From Methanobrevibacter arboriphilus JCM 13429 = DSM 1125 (GTDB lineage: Archaea; Methanobacteriota; Methanobacteria; Methanobacteriales; Methanobacteriaceae): a DNA stretch of 64,000 nt. The notes beneath the pieces were generated by a model. That model saw nothing but the letters and a program-made list of their open reading frames with translations. It did not search any database and had not been told where the DNA came from. Below are positions 46,166 to 55,541 of the stretch, in pieces. The position numbers and the translations under genes are program-made. How positions within the stretch are numbered: the first letter of the stretch is position 1; every line of letters starts with the position of its first letter. Location: positions 124,001 to 188,000 of the forward strand of contig NZ_JXMW01000001.1 in NCBI RefSeq assembly GCF_002072215.1, in the 5' to 3' direction.

Positions 46166-46466
46166 TTTTACACCATATGAACATAAATATATTTAAACAT
46201 TATATGAATACTACTATAGTTAAGCATCATCACCACAGTAGAATTAATCTTAATTATACAGATTAAAATTATTATTTATTTATTAAATCTATCATTAACT
46301 TATGTATCATTAATGATATATCATTAATTAATATAAATATTAACTGATTAAAATATTAAATGATATAATATTAACGGATAATATTAATTTATAATACTAA
46401 TTTATAATACTAACTTATAATACTAATTTATATTATTAATTTATAATATTGATTTATATTACTAAT
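46166..46466. other. Intergenic region between the PP-loop gene and L39e
   Basis: Contains the L39e promoter region at its right-hand side of the minus transcript and the 13-bp repeat at 46385-46475. No gene. Confidence 0.5.
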
Positions 46467-46475
46467 TTATAATTT
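46385..46475. repeat. 13-bp tandem repeat, seven copies, covering a stop codon
   Basis: Unit taatttataatac and close variants, starting at 46385, 46398, 46411, 46424, 46437, 46450 and 46463. The last copy overlaps the stop codon of the PP-loop gene, which ends at 46467. Confidence 0.8.
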
Positions 46476-47081
46476 CTGAATTCTATTCAATCCAATTACT
46501 CTTGTCTGAAAATGTTTTGGAAAAAAAACAGTTGAATCAACGCCTTTTTCCTTATCAATTAAGCAACGTATTTCTACTTCATAATCAGAGCTATTATATC
46601 GATTACTTTCTTCTTGAGTAATATTAAATAAATTTGAAACTAAATAATCAATAGTTTTATAACCAAAACTATCTAGATTAATGTATTGAATATTCTTCCT
46701 ATCTTCTAAGCTCCTAATTTCATTTTTATCTAACTTTGGAGTCCTATCATCTCTTCTTGTTCCATCAGCAATGATTGAAAATTTTTTTTTCTTTGCTAAA
46801 TCAGCTGATTTTTCAACTACAACCTTATGAAGATAAGCAATCCCATTATTAGGGAAACCATCATTCAATATAATATCAACAGCATTATCCAATATTTTTT
46901 TATTTAAATTTAATACATTATGTTTTATTTTAAGAGATTCAGCAGATTTTTGAGAAGGAATATAAGAATCATAAACTCCAAAATTAGCTGTTAGAAGTTC
47001 AACTTCTATTCCCATTTTTTTAAGAAGAATAGCCATTAAAGAACTGTCTTTCCCTCCACTGAATAAAACATAAGCTTTCAT
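46467..47081 (-). CDS. PP-loop (N-type ATP pyrophosphatase) protein, 204 aa
   Basis: The PP-loop SGGKDSSLMAILLKKMG at residues 8-24 is the ATP-pyrophosphatase signature of enzymes that adenylate a carbonyl or thiolate, as in tRNA-thiolating and amide-forming enzymes. Then HKVVVEKSADLAKKKKFSI and IADGTRRDDRTPKLDK follow, suggesting a conserved second substrate loop. The gene is located in the translation string between PDCD5 and L39e, so a role in tRNA or ribosome modification is reasonable but unproven. It is near diphthamide-type and tRNA-modifying relatives by fold, but I do not assign it to one. Confidence 0.85.
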   Translation of the reverse strand: MKAYVLFSGGKDSSLMAILLKKMGIEVELLTANFGVYDSYIPSQKSAESLKIKHNVLNLNKKILDNAVDIILNDGFPNNGIAYLHKVVVEKSADLAKKKKFSIIADGTRRDDRTPKLDKNEIRSLEDRKNIQYINLDSFGYKTIDYLVSNLFNITQEESNRYNSSDYEVEIRCLIDKEKGVDSTVFFPKHFQTRVIGLNRIQKL

Positions 47082-47098
47082 TGTAATAAATTTATAAA

Positions 47099-47446
47099 TT
47101 ATCTTCTGGTAATATTTATATCTCTTTTTTGACCAGATAACTGCTTAAGAAGAACTTTAAGTTGCTCATCAGTAATTTTACCTTTCATTCTACCACTTTG
47201 AGCCAATTGAATAAGTTGAATCTCAATTTGATCTACAAATTCAGGCTTAGTTAATCTAAGGTTGGCTAATCTACTTCGAGCTTCTGGAGTCAAGATTTGC
47301 ATCATTAATTGTCTTTTTTGTGCTTCCATTTCTTGCTGCATCTGTTGCTGTTGCATTTGTTGCTGTGCTTGCTGATTTTCATTAGCAGCAGCTTGTTGTT
47401 GCAACTCTTGCATCCTTTTACGGCGTAATTCATCAAGATCACTCAT
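47099..47446 (-). CDS. PDCD5-like DNA-binding protein, 115 aa
   Basis: Family of TFAR19/PDCD5 proteins. Starts MSDLDELRRKRMQELQQQAA, with a glutamine-rich stretch at residues 18-45 (many Q repeated), then ILTPEARSRLANLRLTKPEF and VDQIEIQLIQLAQSGRMKGKI, a three-helix bundle. Archaeal members bind DNA weakly, and human PDCD5 works with chaperonin. ggagg seven bases before 47446 fixes the start; an upstream in-frame ATG at 47461 is less likely. The Q-rich segment is repeat-like (CAACAA-type codons). It is immediately upstream of the PP-loop gene (17 bases). Confidence 0.93.
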   Translation of the reverse strand: MSDLDELRRKRMQELQQQAAANENQQAQQQMQQQQMQQEMEAQKRQLMMQILTPEARSRLANLRLTKPEFVDQIEIQLIQLAQSGRMKGKITDEQLKVLLKQLSGQKRDINITRR

Positions 47447-47720
47447 TTTCAGAACCTCCATTTTGTATTAAATTATAGTAGTATAAAAAATATAATTAAT
47501 TATAGATAAGTTTTATAAGAAATTAATTTTATAAATGATTAATTTTATAAATGATTGATTTTATAAATGATTTATAGGATTTAGCTATATAATAATTCAT
47601 TAAACAGAAATAAATTGGTTTATAGCTGAATAAATAAACAATTATAGAATTAATAATAATGAATTGTTAATAGAGAATATTAATAATGAATTATTAATAG
47701 AAATTATTAATAAAGAATTA
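47447..47720. repeat. Direct repeats between S19e and the PDCD5 gene
   Basis: attaattttataaatg and variants occur about three to four times at 47525-47580, followed by taataatgaattattaatag repeats at 47650-47710. No gene. Confidence 0.55.
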
Positions 47721-48161
47721 TTAGTACTTATCAAGTTCTGGAATATCTTTAATTACTTCACTAGAAGTTTTATCTAAGAAAGATTTACCTTCAGAAGTTA
47801 CAATCCTTCCAGCATTTACTTTTTGAATATATCCAGCATCTTCAAGTTGGTGTAATGCTCCTCTAACAATAGCTCCACTACCTTTTCTAAAAGTTTCTGG
47901 AGTAACTCCTCTATCTTTCTTTCCACCATAAAAAGTTCTTAAACTATTAATTCCAACTGGACCATCCATGTAAACTCTTCTTAAAATAGAAGCACATCTT
48001 ACATACCACCAATCCACATTTTCTGGCTTTCTTTCTTTATGAACTCCAGTTTTTACTAAGTTAGTCCATTCTGGAGCAGCAATTTTATCATTATTCTCAT
48101 TAAAATCTTTTGCAACTTTATTTATTAATAAATCAGCAGGTACATCATATACAGTAGTCAT
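47721..48161 (-). CDS. rps19e: 30S ribosomal protein S19e, 146 aa
   Basis: Archaeal eS19. Segments [37 protein letters not shown] and [21 protein letters not shown], then [15 protein letters not shown] and [16 protein letters not shown]. It sits in the head of the 30S subunit and is needed for 18S-type rRNA processing in eukaryotes. Start ATG has aggagaatta upstream. It belongs to the translation string, after the YhbY/RNase P pair. Length is typical and the reading frame is intact. Confidence 0.96.
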   Translation of the reverse strand: MTTVYDVPADLLINKVAKDFNENNDKIAAPEWTNLVKTGVHKERKPENVDWWYVRCASILRRVYMDGPVGINSLRTFYGGKKDRGVTPETFRKGSGAIVRGALHQLEDAGYIQKVNAGRIVTSEGKSFLDKTSSEVIKDIPELDKY

Positions 48162-48287
48162 ATTAATTCTCCTAATAAATTTTATAATTATTGAGAAACC
48201 AACTAATTAGAAAACAACTCATTGAAATATTAAGCACACAAATAAATTCCACTGAATTTTAAAATCAAGGTTTCTTTTTTAAAGTTT

Positions 48288-48551
48288 TTAAGGTTTCTTT
48301 TTGTAAATTACAGCAACATTTCCTCTTAAATCAACAAGCTTAGATCTTGTTTTTTCAACAATTACTGCAAGATAATCTTCTTTTTGATTTGCTATATTTT
48401 TTGCAAATCTTAATTTAACAATTTCATTTGCTTTTAGCTGGCGTTTTATTTCTTCAATAACATTTTCATTTATTCCAGCTTTTCCAATGTTTATTGTCAT
48501 AGAATTGAGAGCCCTATTCATCATTTCTTTTTTTGATAGTGTAATACTCAA
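48288..48551 (-). CDS. yhbY: YhbY/CRM-domain RNA-binding protein, 87 aa
   Basis: A single CRM domain: TLSKKEMMNRALNSMTINIG, then KAGINENVIEEIKRQLKANE and IVKLRFAKNIANQKEDYLAV. The GINENV-like loop replaces the GNKG-type loop of other members (IGKAGIN). YhbY-type proteins bind pre-50S ribosomes; plant relatives act in splicing. The start is TTG at 48551, supported by ggag 7 bases upstream (agctaaaa between). It overlaps the RNase P gene upstream by 38 bases, in a different frame, so translation is coupled. Confidence 0.9.
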   Translation of the reverse strand: MSITLSKKEMMNRALNSMTINIGKAGINENVIEEIKRQLKANEIVKLRFAKNIANQKEDYLAVIVEKTRSKLVDLRGNVAVIYKKKP

Positions 48552-48885
48552 TTTTAGCTCTCCTTTTTTCTTTTTTCTCTTTTTTATAAGGTATTTTCAT
48601 AATTTGATTACATTCATGGCATTTAATATTTACTTCACCATTAAATAGCCTAACCGAAGAATTTTTAGAAGGATATAAAAATTTATAACAATTTTTACAA
48701 TAGCTACGTCTCCAGTTATCAGGAATTTTAGTATTATATTTTTTAGATATTTTACGAGCTAAGCTCACATATCTATGTGACCTATCAGGATTATTTGAAA
48801 ATTCATTTTTTGCCATGGAGAATAGAATATTCATACGTTCATGAGCTATATCAATCATCCATTTAGGTCTTCTTCCTCTTCGCAA
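48514..48885 (-). CDS. rnp4: Ribonuclease P protein component 4, 123 aa
   Basis: Archaeal Rpr2/Rpp21 homologue. The N-terminus MRRGRRPKWMIDIAHERMNI has a basic helix that contacts RNase P RNA; later YCKNCYKFLYPSKNSS and NIKCHECNQIMKIPY supply the zinc-binding C-x2-C pairs. It works with Rpp29-type partners in tRNA 5' maturation. The gene starts the minus-strand translation string and overlaps the YhbY gene by 38 bases. The basic C-terminal tail KKEKKEKRRAKIEYY is normal. The start codon ATG at 48885 is near a weak site; aggtttaatat precedes it. Confidence 0.94.
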   Translation of the reverse strand: MRRGRRPKWMIDIAHERMNILFSMAKNEFSNNPDRSHRYVSLARKISKKYNTKIPDNWRRSYCKNCYKFLYPSKNSSVRLFNGEVNIKCHECNQIMKIPYKKEKKEKRRAKIEYYTIKKRNDE

Positions 48886-49678
48886 TATTAAACCTCATAT
48901 AATTGTAAAACATGCAATCGAATAAAATAAATATAGATTTATATTATTCAAGTAATTATAACATGATTTTGAATGTTTTAAAACGATATATTAAAAGTTA
49001 GTCTTAACTATTTAGGTAGTAGAAGAGTAATAATAATCTTTTGTATCTTCTATTTAAAAAGACTTTCTATAGACTTTTATTTTATTAATATTTTTATATA
49101 CTTAAAAATTATTAAGAATTATAAATTTCATAATTATAAACATATCATATAATTATTATCATATAATTAAATATTTATCAAATATGATTATCTATAATTA
49201 CAATCTATATAATTGCCATATCTATAATTACAATCGATTTATATTGCTCTATTATGATTATAATTGATTATATAATTGTTTGATTATTATAATTATAATT
49301 ATAATATTTAATTATAATATAATTGTTAATTTATTATGTTAATTTATTATATTTTGATTATTATTATGTTGATTTATTACTTATGAATTTACTAGCTATA
49401 AAATAAGTTTATTACTTAAATCTTTTAATTTTTATAAATTATAACGTTATATTATAAGTTTATAATATAAATTTAATTATATTATAAATTAAACAAAATA
49501 TTATTATATATTATTAATAAATTTATGATATTTAATTAGTAATCAAAATTGTTTAAGGAAATAATCAATCAATAAAAAATATATGTTTTATACCTTAAAA
49601 AGATTACTATATTAATATTATTCATATTACAAATATTAATAATAAATATTAATAATGATATTGTTACTATTATCAGTA
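48886..49678. other. Long intergenic region upstream of the translation gene string
   Basis: About 790 bases. The translation-string promoter must be near its left end. A 30-bp direct repeat (tatctataattacaatc at 49189 and 49219) and a long run of attataatta-type sequence follow. The patch 48990-49080 is less A/T-biased and could carry a stem (agaaga and tcttct, about 49021-49052). No gene. Confidence 0.55.
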
Positions 49679-50311
49679 TTAACCTAATATCCAATTCATA
49701 AAATCAATACTTCCAACAGGAAAATCTTTTTTATTCAATATTATATCTTCAACAAACTTAGAAACTTCTTTAGTAGATAAATCACTTGTGTCAATTTCAT
49801 TAACTTTAGTTCCATATTTTTGATATGCTTCAACCGAACATACTCCTAATGCTTCAGCTTCTAAATTCTCATGAATCTTATTTTCACTATAATTCCTTGA
49901 TTTAAGCCTACTTTCTAAAATTTTTGGATTTAATCTAAGAACAATTATCTTATCAACATTCTCACAATTACATAGATGAGAAAGATGGCCTTCAACAATA
50001 GATATTTTCAAATTAGAATCCTTAAGATTTTTTTGATTAAAAAAGGAATCTAAAAGTTCATTAAGTTTTTTATCTAATTTTTGAATATTAACAATCTTAT
50101 AACCTTTATCAGAGTCAACACCATCAATAAAATCATTCTCAATAGCTAAATCATTTATTTTAATAATTTGAAAATTGTAATTTTTAGAAAATTTACTTTC
50201 CAACACATTAGCTAATGTAGTCTTACCAGTACATGGTGTTCCAGTAATAAAAATAATCTTATTATGATTCTCTTTAATATTTTCTTTATTTGAAGATTTC
50301 ATTATTTTCAT
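49679..50311 (-). CDS. AK6/Fap7-type adenylate kinase, 210 aa
   Basis: P-loop kinase: FITGTPCTGKTTLANVLESK is the Walker A loop near residue 23. The later VEGHLSHLCNCENVDKIIVLRLNP and LEAEALGVCSVEAYQKYG match the AK6/hCINAP/Fap7 family, which has adenylate kinase and ATPase activity and acts in maturation of the small ribosomal subunit rRNA in eukaryotes and archaea. It is not the long bacterial-type adenylate kinase. A slightly extended lysine/asparagine-rich N-terminus precedes the loop. The start codon is followed on its 5' side by a 43-bp tandem repeat. Confidence 0.88.
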   Translation of the reverse strand: MKIMKSSNKENIKENHNKIIFITGTPCTGKTTLANVLESKFSKNYNFQIIKINDLAIENDFIDGVDSDKGYKIVNIQKLDKKLNELLDSFFNQKNLKDSNLKISIVEGHLSHLCNCENVDKIIVLRLNPKILESRLKSRNYSENKIHENLEAEALGVCSVEAYQKYGTKVNEIDTSDLSTKEVSKFVEDIILNKKDFPVGSIDFMNWILG

Positions 50312-50316
50312 TAGAT

Positions 50317-50440
50317 ATTTCCTATACTACTGTAATTCTTATAATATTCCTATAGATATTTTTCCTATACTACTGTAATTCTTATAATATTCCTATAGAT
50401 ATTTTTCCTATACTACTATAATTATTATAATATTCCTATA
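50317..50440. repeat. 43-bp tandem repeat, nearly three copies, in the AK6 leader
   Basis: Copies start at 50321, 50364 and 50407. Each begins cctatactactgtaatt and runs to aatattcctatagatattttt in full copies; the first two are almost identical and the third is diverged and cut short. The array lies directly upstream of the start codon on the minus strand. Confidence 0.85.
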
Positions 50441-50580
50441 TTTCCTATATTAATATCTTATTTAGTGTTATTTCTTATAATAAATCTTATAAATTAATTA
50501 AATAAAAATTTAATTAATATTTTAATAAACAAAGTAATTAAACATATTAAAAGTTAAAACTATTTAATAAATTTTGAGTA

Positions 50581-51675
50581 TTATTTTTTAAGAATTATTC
50601 TCAAAACATCTTTATCCTCTAAAATATGATCTGGTCCAATTTTTTGTCCAGGGAACTTGACAGAATCTCCCCAAATCTTTGCATGGCGGAAATTTTTTAC
50701 AAATTCTCTATGTAACTTTCCACAAACATCCAAAACAGTAGAACCTTTTTTAATTATAAGAGGTTCTTCAAAATCGGCTTTTTTACCTTGAGGTTTGAGA
50801 TATACTCTTATCAAGTTCAAATTTTCAAATATCTGATCTTTAAGATAATCAATATTGAATTTTTTATCAGCAGAAATTGGAATAAAATTAGGAATAGTCT
50901 TTTTCAGCTCTTTTAAGTAGCTTTCATCTACAAGATCAACTTTATTTAAAAGGACAATTGCTGGAACATAGGATCGGTTATTCTCTAAAGCATCAATGAA
51001 TTGATCCATAGTTACATCGCCCCTAATTAAAACATCTGCATTATGCATTCCATATTCATTTATAATAGACCTTATAGTAGCTTCATCAAGATGAGTTAAT
51101 TCTTCTGTTGAAGAAACTTGAACCCCACCAAGTTTTTTTCTTCTAACAGTAACATCAGGTTTATTTTCATTTGGACGGATCCCTATATCCCTTAATTCTC
51201 TTAAGATAATATCCAAATGTTGAGGATTAAAAACATCCAAAACTATTATAATCAAATCAGCAGTTCTTGCTACAGAAAGAATCTCTTTTCCTCTTCCTTT
51301 TCCACCAGAAGCCCCAGTTATAATTCCAGGAATATCAAAAATCTGAATTTTAGCTCCTCTATATTCCATAATGCCTGGAACAATATCTAAGGTAGTAAAT
51401 TGATAAGCTCCAACTTTTGACTCAGCATTAGTTAATTCATTAAGAAGAGTGGATTTTCCAACAGAAGGAAATCCAACTAAAACTGCTGTAGAATCACCAC
51501 TTTTTTTTACATGAAACCCTTTACCTTTAGTTCCAGAACTTTTTCTTTGTAATGATTCTTCTTTTAATTTTGATATTTTAGCTTTAAGCTTACCAATATG
51601 ATGAGAGGTAGCCTTATTATAAGGAGTTTTCTGAATTTCATCCTCAATTTTCTTTATTTTTTCATCAATATCCAT
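50581..51675 (-). CDS. DRG-type GTP-binding protein, 364 aa
   Basis: Developmentally regulated GTP-binding protein family. The start is [14 protein letters not shown], followed by [17 protein letters not shown]1 is [19 protein letters not shown]3 is [21 protein letters not shown]4 is LNKVDLV and the C-terminus is a TGS domain (about residues 295-364). Archaeal and eukaryotic DRGs bind ribosomes and aid translation through difficult stretches. The ATG at 51675 has gtgag five bases upstream; an in-frame GTG at 51684 is less likely. It is upstream of the AK6-type gene, with 269 bases between. Confidence 0.94.
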   Translation of the reverse strand: MDIDEKIKKIEDEIQKTPYNKATSHHIGKLKAKISKLKEESLQRKSSGTKGKGFHVKKSGDSTAVLVGFPSVGKSTLLNELTNAESKVGAYQFTTLDIVPGIMEYRGAKIQIFDIPGIITGASGGKGRGKEILSVARTADLIIIVLDVFNPQHLDIILRELRDIGIRPNENKPDVTVRRKKLGGVQVSSTEELTHLDEATIRSIINEYGMHNADVLIRGDVTMDQFIDALENNRSYVPAIVLLNKVDLVDESYLKELKKTIPNFIPISADKKFNIDYLKDQIFENLNLIRVYLKPQGKKADFEEPLIIKKGSTVLDVCGKLHREFVKNFRHAKIWGDSVKFPGQKIGPDHILEDKDVLRIILKK

Positions 51676-52072
51676 AAAACTCACTAATATCCAATAATTT
51701 TTTTTCGATAAATAATACTTTTAATAATTAATAATAAACTTTAGTGATAATAATAAACTTAATAATAGTTAATAAGGTTAAATAATAGCTAACAATAGTT
51801 AATAAATTTAAACAAGAACTAATGAGCTTAAATAATAGTTAACAAACTTTAATAATAGTTAATAATTATAAATAATAGTTAATAATCTTTATTAATAGTT
51901 AATTTCAATAAATCTGATATTCCATTAAATTAAAAAATAGTATATAACTAATTAAAAATTAAAATAATAAAATATATAAAATTAAGCATAAACCATTTAT
52001 TACCATGGAATATACTTAATATAAACTAATATCACTTCTTCAAAATTTACACCTTGAAACAAGGAATTAACA
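51676..52072. repeat. Degenerate tandem repeat downstream of aglB
   Basis: The spacer holds many copies of aataatagttaataa-type units (51730-51905) with about 15-20-bp spacing. No gene. Confidence 0.55.
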
Positions 52073-54820
52073 TTAAGTTGAACTGTTAGTAGATCCTGTT
52101 TCATTTCTTAAAGTGTTATATCCACTAATTTTCCATAATGAAATTCCATCATCCATATGAACCATTTCAAATGAATCCTGTCCAAATCCTCCAAGTATGA
52201 AAAGTTTTGTAAACATGGCATTTTCAAGTTCTTTACTCATAATAACAGAAGTATAAGTTCCATTATCACCCATTACAAGTAAGGTGTAATTTCCACTTTC
52301 ATTAACAGTTTCATTCTGGACAAGCATATTATCTTCTATAATAACAAGTCTGTTAACTGTGAAAGGATTGAAAGTAGTGTTATCCTGTGTTTTAACTGGA
52401 GTTCCGTTTTCAAATACTGCAGCAGTAGTTGCATTAGTAGTATTATTATCAATATCTTTTGTAACTACAGTTTTAAATAAAATACCATTCTCTTCCAAAT
52501 TAGTTATATTTGCTTGATATGAACCATTTCCAAGATTTTCCAAGTTTGCAGGTTGTTGAGCAATAAGGTACTGATATCCAGTACTAGTTTTAGAATTAAA
52601 GTCCCAATTCCCAAAGTAAGTCCACCAACCAGCTTTCTGTAACATATCCGAACTTGCAACAAATATAACAGGAACCGGCTCATCAGGATGTGTTAAATTC
52701 ACAACATTATCTGCTTGATCCGAAGTTAAATTATATGAATTAATCATCGTAGTTTTAGCTTCTTCTTTTGGTAATGTTAATGTATTTTCAAGAATTTCAA
52801 CAGATTTTTGACTATCATTTCCAGTGTAATTATCCAATAGTTCAGTCGCTTTATCACCACTAAAAGCTAACATTTCAAATATAGCTGCTGAAAGTTCCGT
52901 ATCATTTGTCGTCATGGCCTTACCTGTCCAGAATGCCCGTATACCTGTCTGAGAACCACCATCGAAAAGTGTTGGTCTTTCAGATGCTATTTCAAACAAG
53001 TAACCGAAATCCCACCAAGATGCCAAAGTAGTATCATCAGTAGTATTTGCTTTAACCCATAACATGGAATCCCACATTGGATCACTAGTACTCGGAACAA
53101 CAGATTCTGAAACTTGATAAGCGCTAAAAACAGTTGGTGAAACTATAGCAAACATTAATATAAGTATTACAGCTGTTTTAGCAAATTTAGAACTTTTAAG
53201 TCCTTTAAAACCATAAATTAATAAAGCAGAAATTCCAATCAAGGCAAAAAGTATGATTATTGGAATAATAAAAGCTAATGTAGAAGATATGTTAAATAAA
53301 GGATAGAATACACTAAATGTTTGGAATATAGGATAAACAATCAAAAATGTTCCTATTATTGCTATTGCCATCAGTTTACTTTTACTATCTACTTTATTTT
53401 TAATATATACAGCTGCATATCCTACAAATAAGCCAACACAAAGACCTAAAGGAATCATTAATACCATGATAAATCTTGAACCTTGTGTTACTGCAACCGC
53501 AGATAAAAATATCCATACAGAAAACAAAACTAAATAAAGTAATGTATCACGTTTATTTCTATTAACATCTTCAATAGTTTTAATATCTGATAATGTAGAT
53601 TCAATAAGAGAATCTCTACTTTTACTCTCTTTTAGTTTAGATGTAGCTTTACGTTGCCCTTTAGGAGGTTTTTTATTTACACCCCTAGCATTAAATGATC
53701 TAAGTTTCCATAACCTCTGTGCAAATAAAATTAATATGAAAAATGCACCAAATATAGCTACAATTCCACCCACACCATTTATTATACCTCCAGAATTAGC
53801 TGAAAATGCACCAGATATTCCTCCGGTTAAAAGGCTTGGAATTTGCAGTTCTGCAACAGAAATAAAAACATTAGGATAAGCAGCTGCATTAGCTGCTGAT
53901 TGAATTTGAGTTGCTCCAAGAAGATTCATAGGGGCTTGTATAATAGAATCAAATCCATTAGTTAAACCAAGTCCTATAAACCCTATAATTGCTATTAAAA
54001 CAATAGAAAATATCTCTTTTTGATCCGTGAACCAAGATAATAAATTTGAATAATTTTTCCTTGGTTTAATTAGATCCAATTTTAGTATAAAACCTAATAA
54101 TAAATACACAATCATGAATATTACTAACATACCTATATAGAATACATATCCATCCCATGCTAATGAGAAAAGCACCATAGTAATGATAGTTAATAAAATA
54201 TATACTATTCTATAGGCCAATTTACTCGATCTTATACTTTCAATAAAGAATAGAACCAAAAACAAAGGTAAGACTACATTAAACATATCTGTATCAAAAA
54301 ATCCTGCAAATGTATGAGCAAAATAATTTGGAGCTAAGGCTACTATTAAAGCTGCTGTTGCACCACCATAATTATTAGTGAGTCTCCTAACAATGATAAA
54401 TGCAGGTATAGCTGCAAGAGGAGCTATTATTGCAGAAACGAAGAATGCTACTTCTTTTAAAGATACATCCGAAAATATATTAGAAATATAATATAAGAAA
54501 GAAGTTACATAAACAATCATAGGTTTATATTCTGCACTTCTACCCTCAGGAGCATAAGAAAGGGTGTCCCAAGGAGTACCGTTTTTAATTGTATCTCCCA
54601 TATGTCCATACGTAAGGAAGTTTTCTGTCATACGTAAATTATAATATGAATCCATTTCAGTGAAGTAAGGGAGTCCGCTAGCGTCTTTGTAGTAAGATTG
54701 TTGATCAGCTGGAATAACTGATAAATCAGCTGCTTGAAATCGCAAAAATGCAACAAAACAGACGATTACCAGTATGATAGCTACTGACTTTAATATCGAC
54801 ATTATTTTATTTTTATCCAT
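52073..54820 (-). CDS. aglB: Oligosaccharyltransferase AglB (STT3), 915 aa
   Basis: Membrane enzyme that transfers lipid-linked glycan to asparagine. Around 11-13 membrane spans occupy the first 540 residues, and the soluble domain carries the catalytic WWDFGY (near residue 603), where most STT3 proteins have WWDYG. An extracellular DxD/D-type site is near the N-terminus. The lysine/serine-rich stretch around 388-408 (KKPPKGQRKATSKLKESKSR) is an internal cytoplasmic loop. It would glycosylate secreted proteins on the outer membrane face. The ATG at 54820 has ggatgat as a usable binding site, and an upstream ATG is at 54829. Length is normal. Confidence 0.96.
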   Translation of the reverse strand: MDKNKIMSILKSVAIILVIVCFVAFLRFQAADLSVIPADQQSYYKDASGLPYFTEMDSYYNLRMTENFLTYGHMGDTIKNGTPWDTLSYAPEGRSAEYKPMIVYVTSFLYYISNIFSDVSLKEVAFFVSAIIAPLAAIPAFIIVRRLTNNYGGATAALIVALAPNYFAHTFAGFFDTDMFNVVLPLFLVLFFIESIRSSKLAYRIVYILLTIITMVLFSLAWDGYVFYIGMLVIFMIVYLLLGFILKLDLIKPRKNYSNLLSWFTDQKEIFSIVLIAIIGFIGLGLTNGFDSIIQAPMNLLGATQIQSAANAAAYPNVFISVAELQIPSLLTGGISGAFSANSGGIINGVGGIVAIFGAFFILILFAQRLWKLRSFNARGVNKKPPKGQRKATSKLKESKSRDSLIESTLSDIKTIEDVNRNKRDTLLYLVLFSVWIFLSAVAVTQGSRFIMVLMIPLGLCVGLFVGYAAVYIKNKVDSKSKLMAIAIIGTFLIVYPIFQTFSVFYPLFNISSTLAFIIPIIILFALIGISALLIYGFKGLKSSKFAKTAVILILMFAIVSPTVFSAYQVSESVVPSTSDPMWDSMLWVKANTTDDTTLASWWDFGYLFEIASERPTLFDGGSQTGIRAFWTGKAMTTNDTELSAAIFEMLAFSGDKATELLDNYTGNDSQKSVEILENTLTLPKEEAKTTMINSYNLTSDQADNVVNLTHPDEPVPVIFVASSDMLQKAGWWTYFGNWDFNSKTSTGYQYLIAQQPANLENLGNGSYQANITNLEENGILFKTVVTKDIDNNTTNATTAAVFENGTPVKTQDNTTFNPFTVNRLVIIEDNMLVQNETVNESGNYTLLVMGDNGTYTSVIMSKELENAMFTKLFILGGFGQDSFEMVHMDDGISLWKISGYNTLRNETGSTNSST

Positions 54821-55541
54821 AAATATCATCCAATAAATGAATTAAATATTAATATGTTTATAAACATTATTATAAAGAGAATTATTGTATTTATAAACAG
54901 ATTTTTCAAGTTTTCTAAATAACTATAAATTAAACAATTATAAATTAAATAATTATAGATTAAACAATTATAAATTAAATAATTATAAATTAAACAATTA
55001 TTAGATAATTATAACCTAAATAATTAATAATTATTAAGACTAATAATCTCAAAAATCCAAGAATAATTTATATTAAATTTCATAATCAATAATATTGAAA
55101 ATATATTCAATAATTGAAAATATACTCGATAATACTGAAATTATTAAGTATAATCTAATAAATATGATTTGAGATTAAAAATAATATCATGAAATAATAT
55201 TGTATAAATAATTACATGAGAAACATTGTAACGCCAACAATATTATTAGAAATATTATTAGAAATATTATTAATTGTCTAAATAACAATATTATCCTAAA
55301 TATTTATAACTTTACCTTATTAAATTATACTATTTTCAAAGCTATTTTATGAAAAAAATTATAACAAATTTAAAAATATTAAAAATAAGAAGAAAGATAA
55401 TAACAGTTCAAGTTGAAACACTTCAATCAAAAATAAACTTCATTTTTATATTCAATACATAATAAAATGAATTATATAAAATTTTTATAAATATATAAAA
55501 TGAATTATGTATAGATATAAAAATAAATTATTTATAAATAA
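54821..55541. other. Intergenic region upstream of aglB, with tandem repeats
   Basis: About 720 bases. A 15-bp repeat at 54921-54995 (listed separately) and aaatattattag repeats near 55245-55275 are present. No gene, no clear promoter. Confidence 0.6.
54921..54995. repeat. 15-bp tandem repeat, five copies
   Basis: Unit aattataaattaaac with c/t alternation at the last base, in perfect 15-bp register from 54921 to 54995 with single changes; a sixth degraded copy follows. Confidence 0.8.

Noticed and set aside
50317-50440. CRISPR array
   Set aside because: The 43-bp units are directly adjacent, without unique spacers, so this is a simple tandem repeat.
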